From contig NZ_CP061368.1 of NCBI RefSeq assembly GCF_014725735.1, positions 511,225-575,224 on the forward strand: a stretch of DNA of 64,000 bases. Reading direction: 5' to 3'. The notes under the pieces are model-generated. The model worked only from the letters and a program-made list of their open reading frames with translations. It searched no databases and was not told the DNA's origin. The DNA comes from Wenzhouxiangella sp. AB-CW3 (GTDB lineage: Bacteria; Pseudomonadota; Gammaproteobacteria; Xanthomonadales; Wenzhouxiangellaceae). Made by a program: the position numbers and the translations under genes. The number at the start of each line of letters is the position of its first letter. Within the stretch, counting starts at the first letter, position 1. This document shows positions 17,105 to 25,797 of the stretch, one piece after another.

Positions 17105-19000
17105 TCAGGCTTCGGGGAGGTGACTCGCATCGTCCAGGCCCTGCTGTTGCCATAGATCGGACTGCAGTGCTTCGAAGCGCGCGTCATCGAGCAGTTCGTC
17201 GGGTATCAGCACGTCGCCGTAGAGGTTCATCGCCAGCGCAGGCCAGTGGCCCCATTGTTCGATCTGATCGAAGGTGGCAAACGCCGCCTCGATCTCGCCC
17301 AGGGCAGCCAGCACCAGTCCGGCGGAGAAATGGTAGTCGAGTTCTAGCAGCTCATCATGCAGCGCTTGAGCCTGTTGCCGTTCTCCCAGCTCGACATGTG
17401 CCAGTGCCCGGACCGCCCGGGTGCCGCCGCCGGCCCAGGCAACCTCCATCGGTTCCAGTGTGCCGATGGCGTCGCGGTATCGGCCCTTGAAGTAGAGCAC
17501 CAGCCCCTTGTAGAAATTGTCGAGGTAGGGCAGCGCTTGTGCCTCCATGTCACGGGCCTGTTGCAGTGCTTCCGGGTAGCGACCATTGGCCATCAGGGCA
17601 CCGACGAGGTTGGTCTGTGCCTCCTGCGAAAACGGGTCGAGTTCCACGGCCTTACGGGCGCTGTCCAGTGCCTCGACAGTCATGCCGGTCAACTGGTAGT
17701 TCCAGCTCAGGTGACTGTGAGCTTTTGCATGGCTGGGACCCAGCGTGATGGCTCGCCGCAAGAATCGGTTCGCCTTCGGCCTGTTACCGCGCGCAGCGTA
17801 AAGTCCGGCCAGTGACACATGCACTTCGGGAAGGTTGGGGTCCAGTTCCTTTGCCCGCTGGATGGCGGCCTCGGCCTCGGGCTTGACTTCCTCGAGTGGG
17901 CGGTAGCCATAGTCATGCAGTGTGCCGAGTGCATTGGCCAGGCCGACCCAGGCCAGTGCATAGTCGGGATCCTGTTCTATGGCCTTGCGAAAGAATGCCA
18001 GGGCCTGTTCGGCCGCTTCTTCATCTTGGGCCCTGAGATAGGCCTGGCCCTGATGGGTCAGGGTGTAGGCGGCCAGGTTCCTGGTCGGCGCCGTATGGTC
18101 CTGCTCCTTCTCGGCCGTACTGAGTTTTGGGGCCAGGGATGCGGCGATGTCCTCGACGATGTCGGTTTGAATGGCAAAGAGGTTCTCTGCATTCAGGTCG
18201 TGTCGATAGGTTCTTGCCCAGATGTGGGTATCGCTGGCTCCGTCGATCAGCTGGGCATTGACCTGGATCTCGTCGCCTTCCCTCTGCACCGCGCCTTCCA
18301 CGACCCACTGCACCCCCAGTTCGGCTGCAATCTCCGTAATCGGGAGCACGGAGTCGCGGTAGCGCTTGACCGAGGTCCTGGAAATGACCCGCAGCTCGTC
18401 GATGAGCGACAGGCGCGTGAGCAGGTCGTGGTGCAGGCCGTCGGTCAGCACTTCTTCGTGCTCCACGCCGAACGCCTCGAACGGCAGGACCGCGATTGAT
18501 AACGGGGCTTCGATCTCGGCTTCGCGCGGCAGGAAAGTCAGCATGCCCGCCACACCCAGTGCTAGCAGCAGCACGAGCAGTGCGGGCAGTCGGGTGCGGC
18601 GTTGGGCATGAAGTGTGCGATCGCCTGGAGCATGCGGCGCAGCCGGCTCTGCTTGCTCCTGATCGGGCGCCGCGGGTAATGGCCGAACCGTCGCCACCAG
18701 CCGATAGCCGCGCTTGGGAATGGTCTCGATGAACCTAGGTTGATCGGTCTCGTCGCCGAGCAGTTTTCGGAGCATCGAGATGTGACGGGTCAGCGTGGCG
18801 TCGCTGACGATGACGGGGTGCCAGATGCTTACGCTGAACTCGTCGCGGTCAACCACCTCGCCGGCACGCTTGGCCAGCAATGCCAGAACATCCATGCAGC
18901 GAGGGGTCAGGTGGGCTTCTCCGGCCGGCCCGGTCAGCAGGTTCTGCTGGGGATGAACTTCCCAGTCTTCCAGTTGGAAACCGCGTTCCAGATCGCTCAC
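17105..19000 (-). CDS. Winged-helix DNA-binding / TPR membrane regulator (CadC-like architecture)
   Basis: The 631-residue protein has an OmpR-type winged helix at about residues 10-105 (LTPRCMDVLALLAKRAGEVV ... IETIPKRGYRLVATV), then one membrane helix (about 139-156). A TolB/adenylate-cyclase-associated domain follows (IAVLPFEAFG ... GVQWVVEGAVQ), then about seven TPR-like helical repeats from 300 to 620. This resembles one-component regulators that bind DNA in the cytoplasm and sense on the other side. I take GTG 19000 (VSDLERGFQLEDWEV) as start because family members begin there. The open frame to 19258 is longer but has no conserved sequence. It is divergent from the secreted cupredoxin-like gene. 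Confidence 0.85.
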   Translation of the reverse strand: MSDLERGFQLEDWEVHPQQNLLTGPAGEAHLTPRCMDVLALLAKRAGEVVDRDEFSVSIWHPVIVSDATLTRHISMLRKLLGDETDQPRFIETIPKRGYRLVATVRPLPAAPDQEQAEPAAPHAPGDRTLHAQRRTRLPALLVLLLALGVAGMLTFLPREAEIEAPLSIAVLPFEAFGVEHEEVLTDGLHHDLLTRLSLIDELRVISRTSVKRYRDSVLPITEIAAELGVQWVVEGAVQREGDEIQVNAQLIDGASDTHIWARTYRHDLNAENLFAIQTDIVEDIAASLAPKLSTAEKEQDHTAPTRNLAAYTLTHQGQAYLRAQDEEAAEQALAFFRKAIEQDPDYALAWVGLANALGTLHDYGYRPLEEVKPEAEAAIQRAKELDPNLPEVHVSLAGLYAARGNRPKANRFLRRAITLGPSHAKAHSHLSWNYQLTGMTVEALDSARKAVELDPFSQEAQTNLVGALMANGRYPEALQQARDMEAQALPYLDNFYKGLVLYFKGRYRDAIGTLEPMEVAWAGGGTRAVRALAHVELGERQQAQALHDELLELDYHFSAGLVLAALGEIEAAFATFDQIEQWGHWPALAMNLYGDVLIPDELLDDARFEALQSDLWQQQGLDDASHLPEA

Positions 19001-19088
19001 ATAAACCCCAACCGTGATGGATCCTGCATTCGAGTGTAACACCGGGCAGGAACCGCCATGTTGCGGGCTGCCAGGCCTGCCTGCACGG

Positions 19089-19101
19089 TCTTTTCCGAAA
19101 A
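19089..19101. promoter_or_regulatory. Perfect 13-bp palindrome in a divergent promoter region
   Basis: CTTTTC-C-GAAAAG lies between the winged-helix regulator and the secreted protein gene. It is a candidate operator for that regulator; no direct evidence. Confidence 0.3.
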
Positions 19102-19123
19102 GTTTCATGTCTTCGGGACGTTT

Positions 19124-19138
19124 TGGTAAGGACTTTAC
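19124..19138. promoter_or_regulatory. 15-bp inverted repeat in the same divergent region
   Basis: GGTAA-N5-TTACC, 69 bases before the secreted protein start. It is a possible operator, or part of the leader of that gene. Confidence 0.3.
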
Positions 19139-19206
19139 CGATATCCCGGACCTAGCCTTGAAGGCAACCGCTGAGTAAGCGGCTTGAGCCAATCCCACGG
19201 AGGATA

Positions 19207-20676
19207 ATGACCATGACAGTAATTCGTAGTACAACCTGTCTTTCGCTGTTCGCGGCACTCATGTTCTGGGGTGCAAGTGCTCCGGTTGGTGCATCGGACG
19301 GGCACCATCCCGCGTCGGACGGAAACCCCGGTGCGACTAATACGAACGTGCTGGAAGTGATCACCCGCCATCCCCCCCTGGCCGATGCCGAAGCTCACTA
19401 CGAGTTCGTGCTTTCCGACACGGAACTCCCGGCGGGCTGGACGACGATCAATCTGCGGAATCAATCCAGCTCCACGCATTTCGGGTTGCTGTTGCGCATG
19501 CCCGAAGAAACGTCCGATGTGACCGCTGAGGAGTTCATCCAGAACGTGTACGTGCCCTTTCAGCAAGAATGGGATCCCTACTTTGTCGGCGAAATCGATG
19601 TTGAGGAATTCATTGCAAACCTGATGGACGCCTTGCATGGGGGTGATTATGCCTCGACGCACAGCAGCGGGCCTGGAATGACCGCTGGCGGAATCACCTC
19701 CAGCACAACCGTGTACCTGGAGCCCGGAACCTACTTCATCGAGTGCTACATTCTTGATGATGATGGTGTCTTCCACACCAGCCACGGCATGTTCAAGCGC
19801 TTCGTCGTCGTTGATGAAGAAAGCGAGTCGTCTGAGCCCGAGGCCGACTACCAGGTAAGCATTTCATCCACCGACGGTTTGATGCTGGAAAGCGAAAACA
19901 TCCAGCCGGGTCCGGCGACATTTAAAGTGACATTCGAAGACAACATGCTCTACGGCCACAATCTTGGCCATGACGTTCACCTGATCCGGCTCGACGGTGG
20001 CACCACTGTCCAGGAGGTCAATGACTGGATGGACTACCTTGATGTCGGCGAAGATGGCTACTACGCCGATCGCGGCGCGATGGTCTCGGCCAGTGGTCAG
20101 CGTGGCCCGCAGACCTTCCTGGGGGGTACACAGTCCCTGTTTCCGCATGCCGAGACCGGGCAGGACTTTCCACTGACTGCCTACTTCCATGCCGACCTGA
20201 CACCGGGAGATTACGCGCTGGTGGCCGAGGTGCCCAACCCAATGCAGCCCGACCCGGAAAATCCGGATATCAGCATGCTGGTGGAGTTCAGCGTGACGCC
20301 CCATGCCGGACTGACTGGTGCCTGGTACGACCCGGCCACCGCCGGTGAAGGCTGGAACTTCGTGGCCACCCCCGATGGCCTGTTCGGCTACTTCTACGGC
20401 TACGGGAATGACGGCAATCCGCTATGGCTGATGACCGAGGAGGTCATCGCGGATGTCAGTGCCGGTGAACCGGTCACGTTCAACCTGTTGCACGGCAACG
20501 GTGGCGATTTCTCCGCCCCCATCATTCCCGACAATCTGCAGCACTGGGGCGAAGTGACGTTTACTTTCGATGACTGCGACGAGGCAACCGCGGAAGTCAG
20601 CGGTGAGGATGGTTCGACTACTCACGCGCTTGAGCGTGTTGCTGCCACGGCCGGACTGGCCGACTGTGGTCTCTGA
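19207..20676 (+). CDS. Secreted protein with two cupredoxin-like domains
   Basis: I do not recognise a named family for the whole 489-residue protein. A signal peptide ends near residue 29 (FWGASAPVGA). The first half reads like a cupredoxin: a His in SSSTHFGLLL (H91), then C180, H190 and M195 in FIECYILDDDGVFHTSHGMF, the His-Cys-His-Met order of type-1 copper sites. A second beta domain (about 215-375) ends in LTPGDYALVAEVP. The last 112 residues (GLTGAWYDPATAGEGWNF onward) form a small module that I believe recurs in secreted proteins of this bacterial group. GGAGG is three bases from ATG 19207 and nine from ATG 19213, so the second ATG may be the true start. Confidence 0.8.
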   Translation: MTMTVIRSTTCLSLFAALMFWGASAPVGASDGHHPASDGNPGATNTNVLEVITRHPPLADAEAHYEFVLSDTELPAGWTTINLRNQSSSTHFGLLLRMPEETSDVTAEEFIQNVYVPFQQEWDPYFVGEIDVEEFIANLMDALHGGDYASTHSSGPGMTAGGITSSTTVYLEPGTYFIECYILDDDGVFHTSHGMFKRFVVVDEESESSEPEADYQVSISSTDGLMLESENIQPGPATFKVTFEDNMLYGHNLGHDVHLIRLDGGTTVQEVNDWMDYLDVGEDGYYADRGAMVSASGQRGPQTFLGGTQSLFPHAETGQDFPLTAYFHADLTPGDYALVAEVPNPMQPDPENPDISMLVEFSVTPHAGLTGAWYDPATAGEGWNFVATPDGLFGYFYGYGNDGNPLWLMTEEVIADVSAGEPVTFNLLHGNGGDFSAPIIPDNLQHWGEVTFTFDDCDEATAEVSGEDGSTTHALERVAATAGLADCGL

Positions 20677-20744
20677 TCATTGCGCCCGACCACGGCATTC
20701 AGGTGACGCCGGGTATCGTGGCGTCCGGATTGCCGGAAGCAGTC

Positions 20745-20774
20745 TTTCGGGCCGGGGTCGTCCCCGGCCCGAAA
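20745..20774. terminator. Bidirectional terminator-like hairpin
   Basis: A perfect 13-bp stem, TTTCGGGCCGGGG / CCCCGGCCCGAAA, with loop TCGT sits between the convergent secreted-protein gene and proS. It has T or A runs of only three, so a weak intrinsic terminator is likely. Confidence 0.65.
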
Positions 20775-20781
20775 TCGTTCA

Positions 20782-22482
20782 TCACCCGGAAAACAGCGCT
20801 CCCACTTCGCTTAGCGCAACATCGCGGGATTCACCGCCGCGCTGTCGATATTCCACCGTGCCGTTGTCCAGCCCGCGTTCGCCGACCACCAGCACGTGCG
20901 GGATGCCGATCAGCTCGGCGTCGGCGAACATCACGCCGGGGCGCAGCGGGCGGTCGTCCATCAGTACTTCCCGGCCGCTGGCGCGGAGTTCGTCATAGTA
21001 TTTTTCCGCCTGCTCGCGCACGCGGTGCGACTTGTGGGCATTCAGGGGCAGGATCAGCACGTCGAACGGCGCCATGGACTCGGGCCAGATGATGCCGTTG
21101 TCGTCGTGGTTCTGTTCGATGGCGGCGGCGACGATGCGTGACACGCCGATGCCGTAGCAGCCCATGGTCGGGTGGGTGCCGCGACCGTCGGGGTCCATGA
21201 CCACGGCGTTCATGGCCTCGGAGTACTTGCGGCCGAGCTGGAAGATGTGACCGACCTCGATACCACGGATCAGCTCGAGCCGGCCTTTGCCGTCGGGCGA
21301 GGGATCGCCGGCAACCACGTTTCTCAGATCGGCCACTTCGGGCAATTCCACGTCACGGCCCCAGTTGATGCCGAAGTAGTGCTTGTCGTCGATATTGGCA
21401 CCGGCACCGAAATCGCTCATCACCGCGACCTGGCGGTCGACAATGCAAGGGATGGGGAGCTTGACCGGTCCCAGGCTGCCGGGCCCGGCACCGATGGTGG
21501 CCCGGATTTCTTCTTCCGTTGCCATGCGTAGCGGCGCAGCCACCTGCTCGAGTTTCTCGGCTTTGACGGCGTTGAGTTCGTGGTCGCCACGCACCAGCAG
21601 CGCGACGAAATCGGCATCGACGGCGTCGCTGGCCTCGACCACCAGTGTCTTGACGGTCTTCTCGATCGGCAGATCAAACTGGTCGACCAGGTCGGCGATG
21701 GTTTTCGCATCGGGCGTATCGACCAGGCGCATGTCCTCGGTCGGTTCGGCGCGCTCGCCCGTGGCCACGGCCTCGGCCAGTTCGACGTTGGCGGCGAACT
21801 CGCCGTCGGGCACGTGCGCGATCTGGTCTTCACCCGAATCGGCCAGCACATGGAACTCGTGGCTGACCGCGCCGCCGATGGCGCCGGAGTCGGCCGCCAC
21901 CGCCTTGAACTTCAGGCCCAGGCGCTTGAAGATCTTCGAGTAAGTCTCGTACATGACCTGGTAGAAGCGGTCGAGACACTCCTCGTCCATGTGAAAGGAG
22001 TAGCCGTCCTTCATCAGGAATTCGCGTGCGCGCATCACGCCGAAGCGAGGACGGATCTCGTCGCGGAACTTGTTCTGGATCTGGTAAAAACAGATCGGCA
22101 ACTGCTTGTAGGAGCGCAGATCGGCGCGGGCAAACTCGGTGATGACCTCTTCATGGGTCGGCCCATAGGCGAATTCGCGCCCGGCGCGGTCGGTGATCTT
22201 GAGTAGCAGCGGGCCAAAGTCGTCCCAGCGCCCCGATTCCTGCCACAGCTCGGCCGGCTGGATGGCCGGCATCAGCATTTCCAGCGAGCCGGAGGCATCC
22301 ATCTCCTCGCGCACCACCTGCTCGACCCGGCGCAGCACCTTCAGCCCCAGCGGCGTCCAGGTGTAGATGCCGGAGGTCAGCTTGCGGATCATGCCGGTCC
22401 TGAGCATCAGCTGATGGCTGACGATTTCGGCGTCGGCGGGGACTTCACGCTTGGTGGCGATGTGAAAGGCGGAGGTTTTCAT
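20782..22482 (-). CDS. proS: Prolyl-tRNA synthetase (bacterial type with editing domain)
   Basis: ProRS charges tRNA-Pro. From ATG 22482 ([19 protein letters not shown]) it has 566 residues. It shows class II motif 1 ([20 protein letters not shown]), motif 2 ([21 protein letters not shown]) and motif 3 ([19 protein letters not shown]). The YbaK-like editing insertion lies at about 225-400, so this is the bacterial form that hydrolyses Ala-tRNA-Pro. The open frame extends upstream to 22743, but conservation begins at 22482. It is divergent from pssA. Confidence 0.97.
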   Translation of the reverse strand: MKTSAFHIATKREVPADAEIVSHQLMLRTGMIRKLTSGIYTWTPLGLKVLRRVEQVVREEMDASGSLEMLMPAIQPAELWQESGRWDDFGPLLLKITDRAGREFAYGPTHEEVITEFARADLRSYKQLPICFYQIQNKFRDEIRPRFGVMRAREFLMKDGYSFHMDEECLDRFYQVMYETYSKIFKRLGLKFKAVAADSGAIGGAVSHEFHVLADSGEDQIAHVPDGEFAANVELAEAVATGERAEPTEDMRLVDTPDAKTIADLVDQFDLPIEKTVKTLVVEASDAVDADFVALLVRGDHELNAVKAEKLEQVAAPLRMATEEEIRATIGAGPGSLGPVKLPIPCIVDRQVAVMSDFGAGANIDDKHYFGINWGRDVELPEVADLRNVVAGDPSPDGKGRLELIRGIEVGHIFQLGRKYSEAMNAVVMDPDGRGTHPTMGCYGIGVSRIVAAAIEQNHDDNGIIWPESMAPFDVLILPLNAHKSHRVREQAEKYYDELRASGREVLMDDRPLRPGVMFADAELIGIPHVLVVGERGLDNGTVEYRQRGGESRDVALSEVGALFSG

Positions 22483-22633
22483 GGGCTTCAGCGGCTTGCA
22501 CGGACGAAGCCGGGAATGATACCAGCCCGCGCCACTCGGGGTCGGCGCTGTTGTGGCGGTCCTTGCCGCAAGTCCGGGGCGTGGGGTGATATGCTTTGAG
22601 GTCGATTTTTCCGGCCACACCGCTGGCACGCAG

Positions 22634-23419
22634 ATGAAAGAACAGAAAACGCCCAATGGTGTCGCGCGTGGCGCCTTTCTACTGCCTAATGCACTGACAA
22701 CCGGTGCCCTGATGGCAGGCTTTTTTGCCATCGTCTCGGCCATTAACGGTCAGCCGGTAGCGGCGTGCATCGCCATCCTGATTGCCGGGGTACTTGATGG
22801 CCTGGATGGTCGCGTGGCGCGGCTGACCAACACCCAGTCCGAGTTCGGGGTGCAGTACGACAGCCTGTCCGACATGGTGTCATTCGGCATGGCGCCCGCG
22901 GTACTGGTCTACACCTGGGCCCTGTCCGACCTGGGCGAAGTCGACACCATGGCCGCCAACATCGGCTGGCTGGGGGCTTTTTTCTACTGCGCCTGCGCCG
23001 CACTTCGACTGGCCCGGTTCAACACCCAGGCCGGCGTGGCCGACAAGGCCTATTTCCAGGGGTTGGCCAGCCCGGCGGCCGCCGGGACCATCGTGGCTGC
23101 GGTCTGGTTTTCGGTCAGTCGCGAAATCGAGCCGGACACGGTGGCCTGGATCGTTCTTGTGCTCACCATCCTGCTCGGCACGCTGATGTTCTCGCGGGTG
23201 CGGTATTTCAGTTTCAAGGCCTGGCCGGCCCGCGACCGGGTTCCCATCGCCTGGATATTCGTGCTGCTGGTACTGCTGGTTCTGCTGGCTATCGATCTGC
23301 CCGCCGTGTTGCTGACCATCGGCCTGGTTTACGTGTTCTCCGGGCCGGTGGTGACGTTCAGGGGACGCTATCGGCAGCGACGGCGGCGGCGCCGGGAGGG
23401 TCCCGATGAGAGCCAGTAG
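22634..23419 (+). CDS. pssA: CDP-diacylglycerol--serine O-phosphatidyltransferase
   Basis: PssA makes phosphatidylserine from CDP-diacylglycerol (the CdsA product) and serine, the route to phosphatidylethanolamine. From ATG 22634 the protein has 261 residues. It carries the CDP-alcohol phosphatidyltransferase motif DG-x2-AR-x8-G-x3-D-x3-D, starting DGRVARL and ending YDSLSD. Several membrane helices follow, and a basic C-terminal tail ([12 protein letters not shown]). An in-frame upstream start at 22553 lacks conserved sequence. It overlaps the next gene by 14 bases. Confidence 0.93.
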   Translation: MKEQKTPNGVARGAFLLPNALTTGALMAGFFAIVSAINGQPVAACIAILIAGVLDGLDGRVARLTNTQSEFGVQYDSLSDMVSFGMAPAVLVYTWALSDLGEVDTMAANIGWLGAFFYCACAALRLARFNTQAGVADKAYFQGLASPAAAGTIVAAVWFSVSREIEPDTVAWIVLVLTILLGTLMFSRVRYFSFKAWPARDRVPIAWIFVLLVLLVLLAIDLPAVLLTIGLVYVFSGPVVTFRGRYRQRRRRRREGPDESQ

Positions 23420-23864
23420 CCCACATTCGCGTCAACGTCTGGCCGCCATGGGCATCGACCTGTGGATACGGCGCGATAGGCCGTTGCCAGCCAGTCAGGT
23501 CGCCACGACAACTGACGGGCAGCGGGCGGACCTGCGCATTCGCATGTCTTCGGGCAGTGGCCCGTGGTTGCTGGTTCAGAGTGAGCCCTGGTCCGGCGCG
23601 CACGAGAAACTGCTGGCCGATATCACCGCCACCATCGGACCGGAACAGGTGCGCTTCGGTCAGTGGGCGGTTTCCGACTCGGCCGGTGTCCCGATCCATG
23701 CGCTCGATGATCGTGGTATTCGCCATGTGCTGGCGTTTGGCGACTCGCCACGTCCCGTCGACTCCGAGCAGATCATTGTCGCACCCGCGCTCGCTGAGCT
23801 GGCGGAAAGCGCTTCGGCGCGCCGTCGCCTTTGGCAGGTGCTCGCACCCGGGTTGGCCAGGTAA
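23406..23864 (+). CDS. holD: Probable DNA polymerase III psi subunit, divergent
   Basis: The 152-residue product would normally be left hypothetical. Its start (SRQRLAAMGIDLWIRR) resembles the E. coli HolD N-terminus, the chi-binding segment with a Leu-Gly-Ile-x-x-Trp core followed by basic residues. Its end (VAPALAELAESASARRRLWQ) resembles HolD's C-terminal helix (Val-x-x-Pro-Ala-Leu ... Leu-Trp-Gln). It is directly followed by rimI, the same holD-rimI order as in E. coli. Psi bridges chi (HolC, also in this window) to the clamp loader. The match is from memory of the E. coli sequence and needs a profile search. Confidence 0.72.
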   Translation: MRASSPHSRQRLAAMGIDLWIRRDRPLPASQVATTTDGQRADLRIRMSSGSGPWLLVQSEPWSGAHEKLLADITATIGPEQVRFGQWAVSDSAGVPIHALDDRGIRHVLAFGDSPRPVDSEQIIVAPALAELAESASARRRLWQVLAPGLAR

Positions 23865-24341
23865 ATGGCTGCCGTGCTGTCACCGCGCCGGGAAATACGC
23901 CGCATGGTCCGTGCCGACCTGTCGGCGGTAAACACCATTGAACAGGCCTCCTATCCATTTCCCTGGAGCCGCGGCATTTTTTCCGACTGCCTTCGGGTTG
24001 GCTATCACTGCCATGTCCTGACCGAGGATGAGGTGGTGCGTGGGTATGCCATTGTTTCGCACGCTCTTGATGAAGCGCATCTGCTGAATCTCTGCATCGA
24101 CCCGCAGCGGCGCCGCACCGGCCTGGCCAGTGAGCTGCTCGAGCACATGGTTGACGATGCCCGCATGATTTCTGCCTCGCGCATGTTCCTGGAGGTGCGC
24201 CCGTCGAACCGGGCCGCCATGGATCTGTATCGACGGCACGGATTTCGGGTCATCGGGCGCAGGCCCGGATATTACCCGGCTCGGGATGGCCGCGAGGATG
24301 CGGTCATCATGGTCTACCGTTTCGACAGCCGGGCGGCTTGA
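23865..24341 (+). CDS. rimI: Ribosomal-protein-alanine N-acetyltransferase
   Basis: RimI is a GNAT enzyme that acetylates the N-terminus of ribosomal protein S18. The 158 residues show the acetyl-CoA loop PQRRRTGLASELL near 78-90 and the C-terminal RPSNRAAMDLYRRHGF and RRPGYYP segments typical of RimI. The ATG starts immediately after the holD TAA, with AGG in the stop region as a weak ribosome site, suggesting coupled translation. Confidence 0.9.
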   Translation: MAAVLSPRREIRRMVRADLSAVNTIEQASYPFPWSRGIFSDCLRVGYHCHVLTEDEVVRGYAIVSHALDEAHLLNLCIDPQRRRTGLASELLEHMVDDARMISASRMFLEVRPSNRAAMDLYRRHGFRVIGRRPGYYPARDGREDAVIMVYRFDSRAA

Positions 24342-24462
24342 GCGGCCCGTTCGATCCTGTGCACGGACCGTCGCGGAGGACTGCACATTCAGATGGCGCA
24401 GACTGGCGCATAGCATTGAATGCCAGCGCTGTGAATGCTTTCCCCATTAGTCAGGACAGGAC

Positions 24463-25413
24463 ATGAATGATCGACTGATAGTGGCAGCGGCGCAGATCGC
24501 GCCGGTCTGGCTGGACCGCAAGGCCACGATCGAGCGGGTGGTCGAGGCGATCGACCAGGCCGCCGTTTCGGGCACCGAGCTGGTGGCGTTCGGCGAATGC
24601 CTGGTGCCCGGCTATCCTTTCTGGGTCGATCGCACCGACGGGGCGCGCTTCGACAGCACGTTGCAGGCCGACCTCTACGCCCACTACGTCGACCAGGCCG
24701 TCGATATCCAGGCCGGCGATCTCGACCGGGTCTGCGAAGCGGCACGCCGCTGCGCGGTCATGGTGGTGCTGGGCGTGCTCGAGCGGCCGGCCGCGCGCGG
24801 CGAAAGCGTCTATGCCAGCGCCGTGGTCATCGGCAAGGACGGCAGTATTCAAAGCACCCAGCGCAAGCTCATGCCCACTTTCGAGGAACGACTGGTCTGG
24901 GCCACCGGCGATGGCCATGGTCTTCGCACCCATTCACTCGGCCGTTTCACCGTCGGCGCACTCAACTGCTGGGAAAACTGGATGCCACTGGCGCGCGCCT
25001 CGCTGCAGGCCCAGGGCGAAGACCTGCACGTGGCGATCTGGCCGGGCAACCCGCGCAACACCCGCGAGATCACCCGTTTCATGGCGTTTGAGGGCCGCAG
25101 CTATGTGCTGTCCGTGGCCGGCTTGATGCGTGCCGAGGACTGGCCGGACGATCTGCCGCATGCCGCCACACTCAAGCAGGCCACCGAGGACATGCCCTGG
25201 GCGCGCGGCGGTTCCTGCCTGGCCGGTCCCGATGGCAACTGGTTGATCGAGCCTGTAATCGACCAATCCGGCGTGTTCACCGCCGAAATCGATCATGCCC
25301 GCGTGCGTCGCGCACGCCAGAAATTCGATCCGTCCGGTCACTACTCCCGGCCCGACGTGTTCAAGCTACGGGTCAACCGCCGTCGCCAGCAGATTGGCGA
25401 GTTCGAGGACTGA
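24463..25413 (+). CDS. Carbon-nitrogen hydrolase, nitrilase branch
   Basis: The 316-residue protein has the full nitrilase-superfamily triad: Glu45 in AFGECLVPGYP, Lys135 in TQRKLMPTFEERLVW, and Cys169 in ALNCWENWMP. The sequence LNCWENWMPL around the nucleophile and the 316-residue length fit the true nitrilase/cyanide-hydratase branch, which converts nitriles to carboxylic acids, better than amidases. AGGACAGGAC precedes ATG 24463. It is a single gene following rimI by about 120 bases. The natural substrate cannot be told from sequence. Confidence 0.85.
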   Translation: MNDRLIVAAAQIAPVWLDRKATIERVVEAIDQAAVSGTELVAFGECLVPGYPFWVDRTDGARFDSTLQADLYAHYVDQAVDIQAGDLDRVCEAARRCAVMVVLGVLERPAARGESVYASAVVIGKDGSIQSTQRKLMPTFEERLVWATGDGHGLRTHSLGRFTVGALNCWENWMPLARASLQAQGEDLHVAIWPGNPRNTREITRFMAFEGRSYVLSVAGLMRAEDWPDDLPHAATLKQATEDMPWARGGSCLAGPDGNWLIEPVIDQSGVFTAEIDHARVRRARQKFDPSGHYSRPDVFKLRVNRRRQQIGEFED

Positions 25414-25570
25414 GCCAGCCAGCACTCCCTCGGTGAAATGCTGCGAAGTTGGTCGGCGATGGGCCGCTGCCTGTCGCGGATTGGCGGGTCTTGCGTTGTA
25501 GAGGGTTAGGGAGGAGCTTTCCGCAAGTCATGAGATTTGCAGGTGCTCCCGTTCCGGCCTCATTATTAAA

Positions 25571-25776
25571 CCGGCAACGAAATACCTATGGTATTCGTTG
25601 CGCGGCATTTGCGGCGCATGTCCGCAAATACCTTCGCTTCTCGGCCCCGGCCGTACCGGCCGGGCATTAACCCGGCAACCTGTTTGGTTGCCGGGTTAAC
25701 AATATGGCGCTCCTCTCGAAAAACCTCGAGAAAGCAAGCGCGATGATGCCAGGACCGGCCCGATATCCGGGCCGGT
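25571..25776. other. Hairpin-rich intergenic stretch
   Basis: This is part of the 384-bp gap 25414-25797 between the convergent nitrilase and S9 peptidase genes; no gene is visible in the gap. Six inverted repeats follow one another: 25575-25600 (CAACGAAATACC/GGTATTCGTTG), 25608-25628 (TTTGCGG/CCGCAAA), 25647-25663, 25667-25699 (14-bp perfect stem TTAACCCGGCAACC), 25714-25731 (TCTCGA/TCGAGA) and 25754-25776 (ACCGGCCCG). The 14-bp stem and the last one could be terminators for the two genes. The others are unexplained. Confidence 0.6.
25667..25699 (+). terminator. Strong hairpin downstream of the nitrilase gene
   Basis: Perfect 14-bp stem TTAACCCGGCAACC / GGTTGCCGGGTTAA with loop TGTTT. No long T run follows on either strand, so terminator function is inferred from position and stability. 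Confidence 0.5.
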
Positions 25777-25797
25777 TTGCAGAAGCCTGACTGCGAT

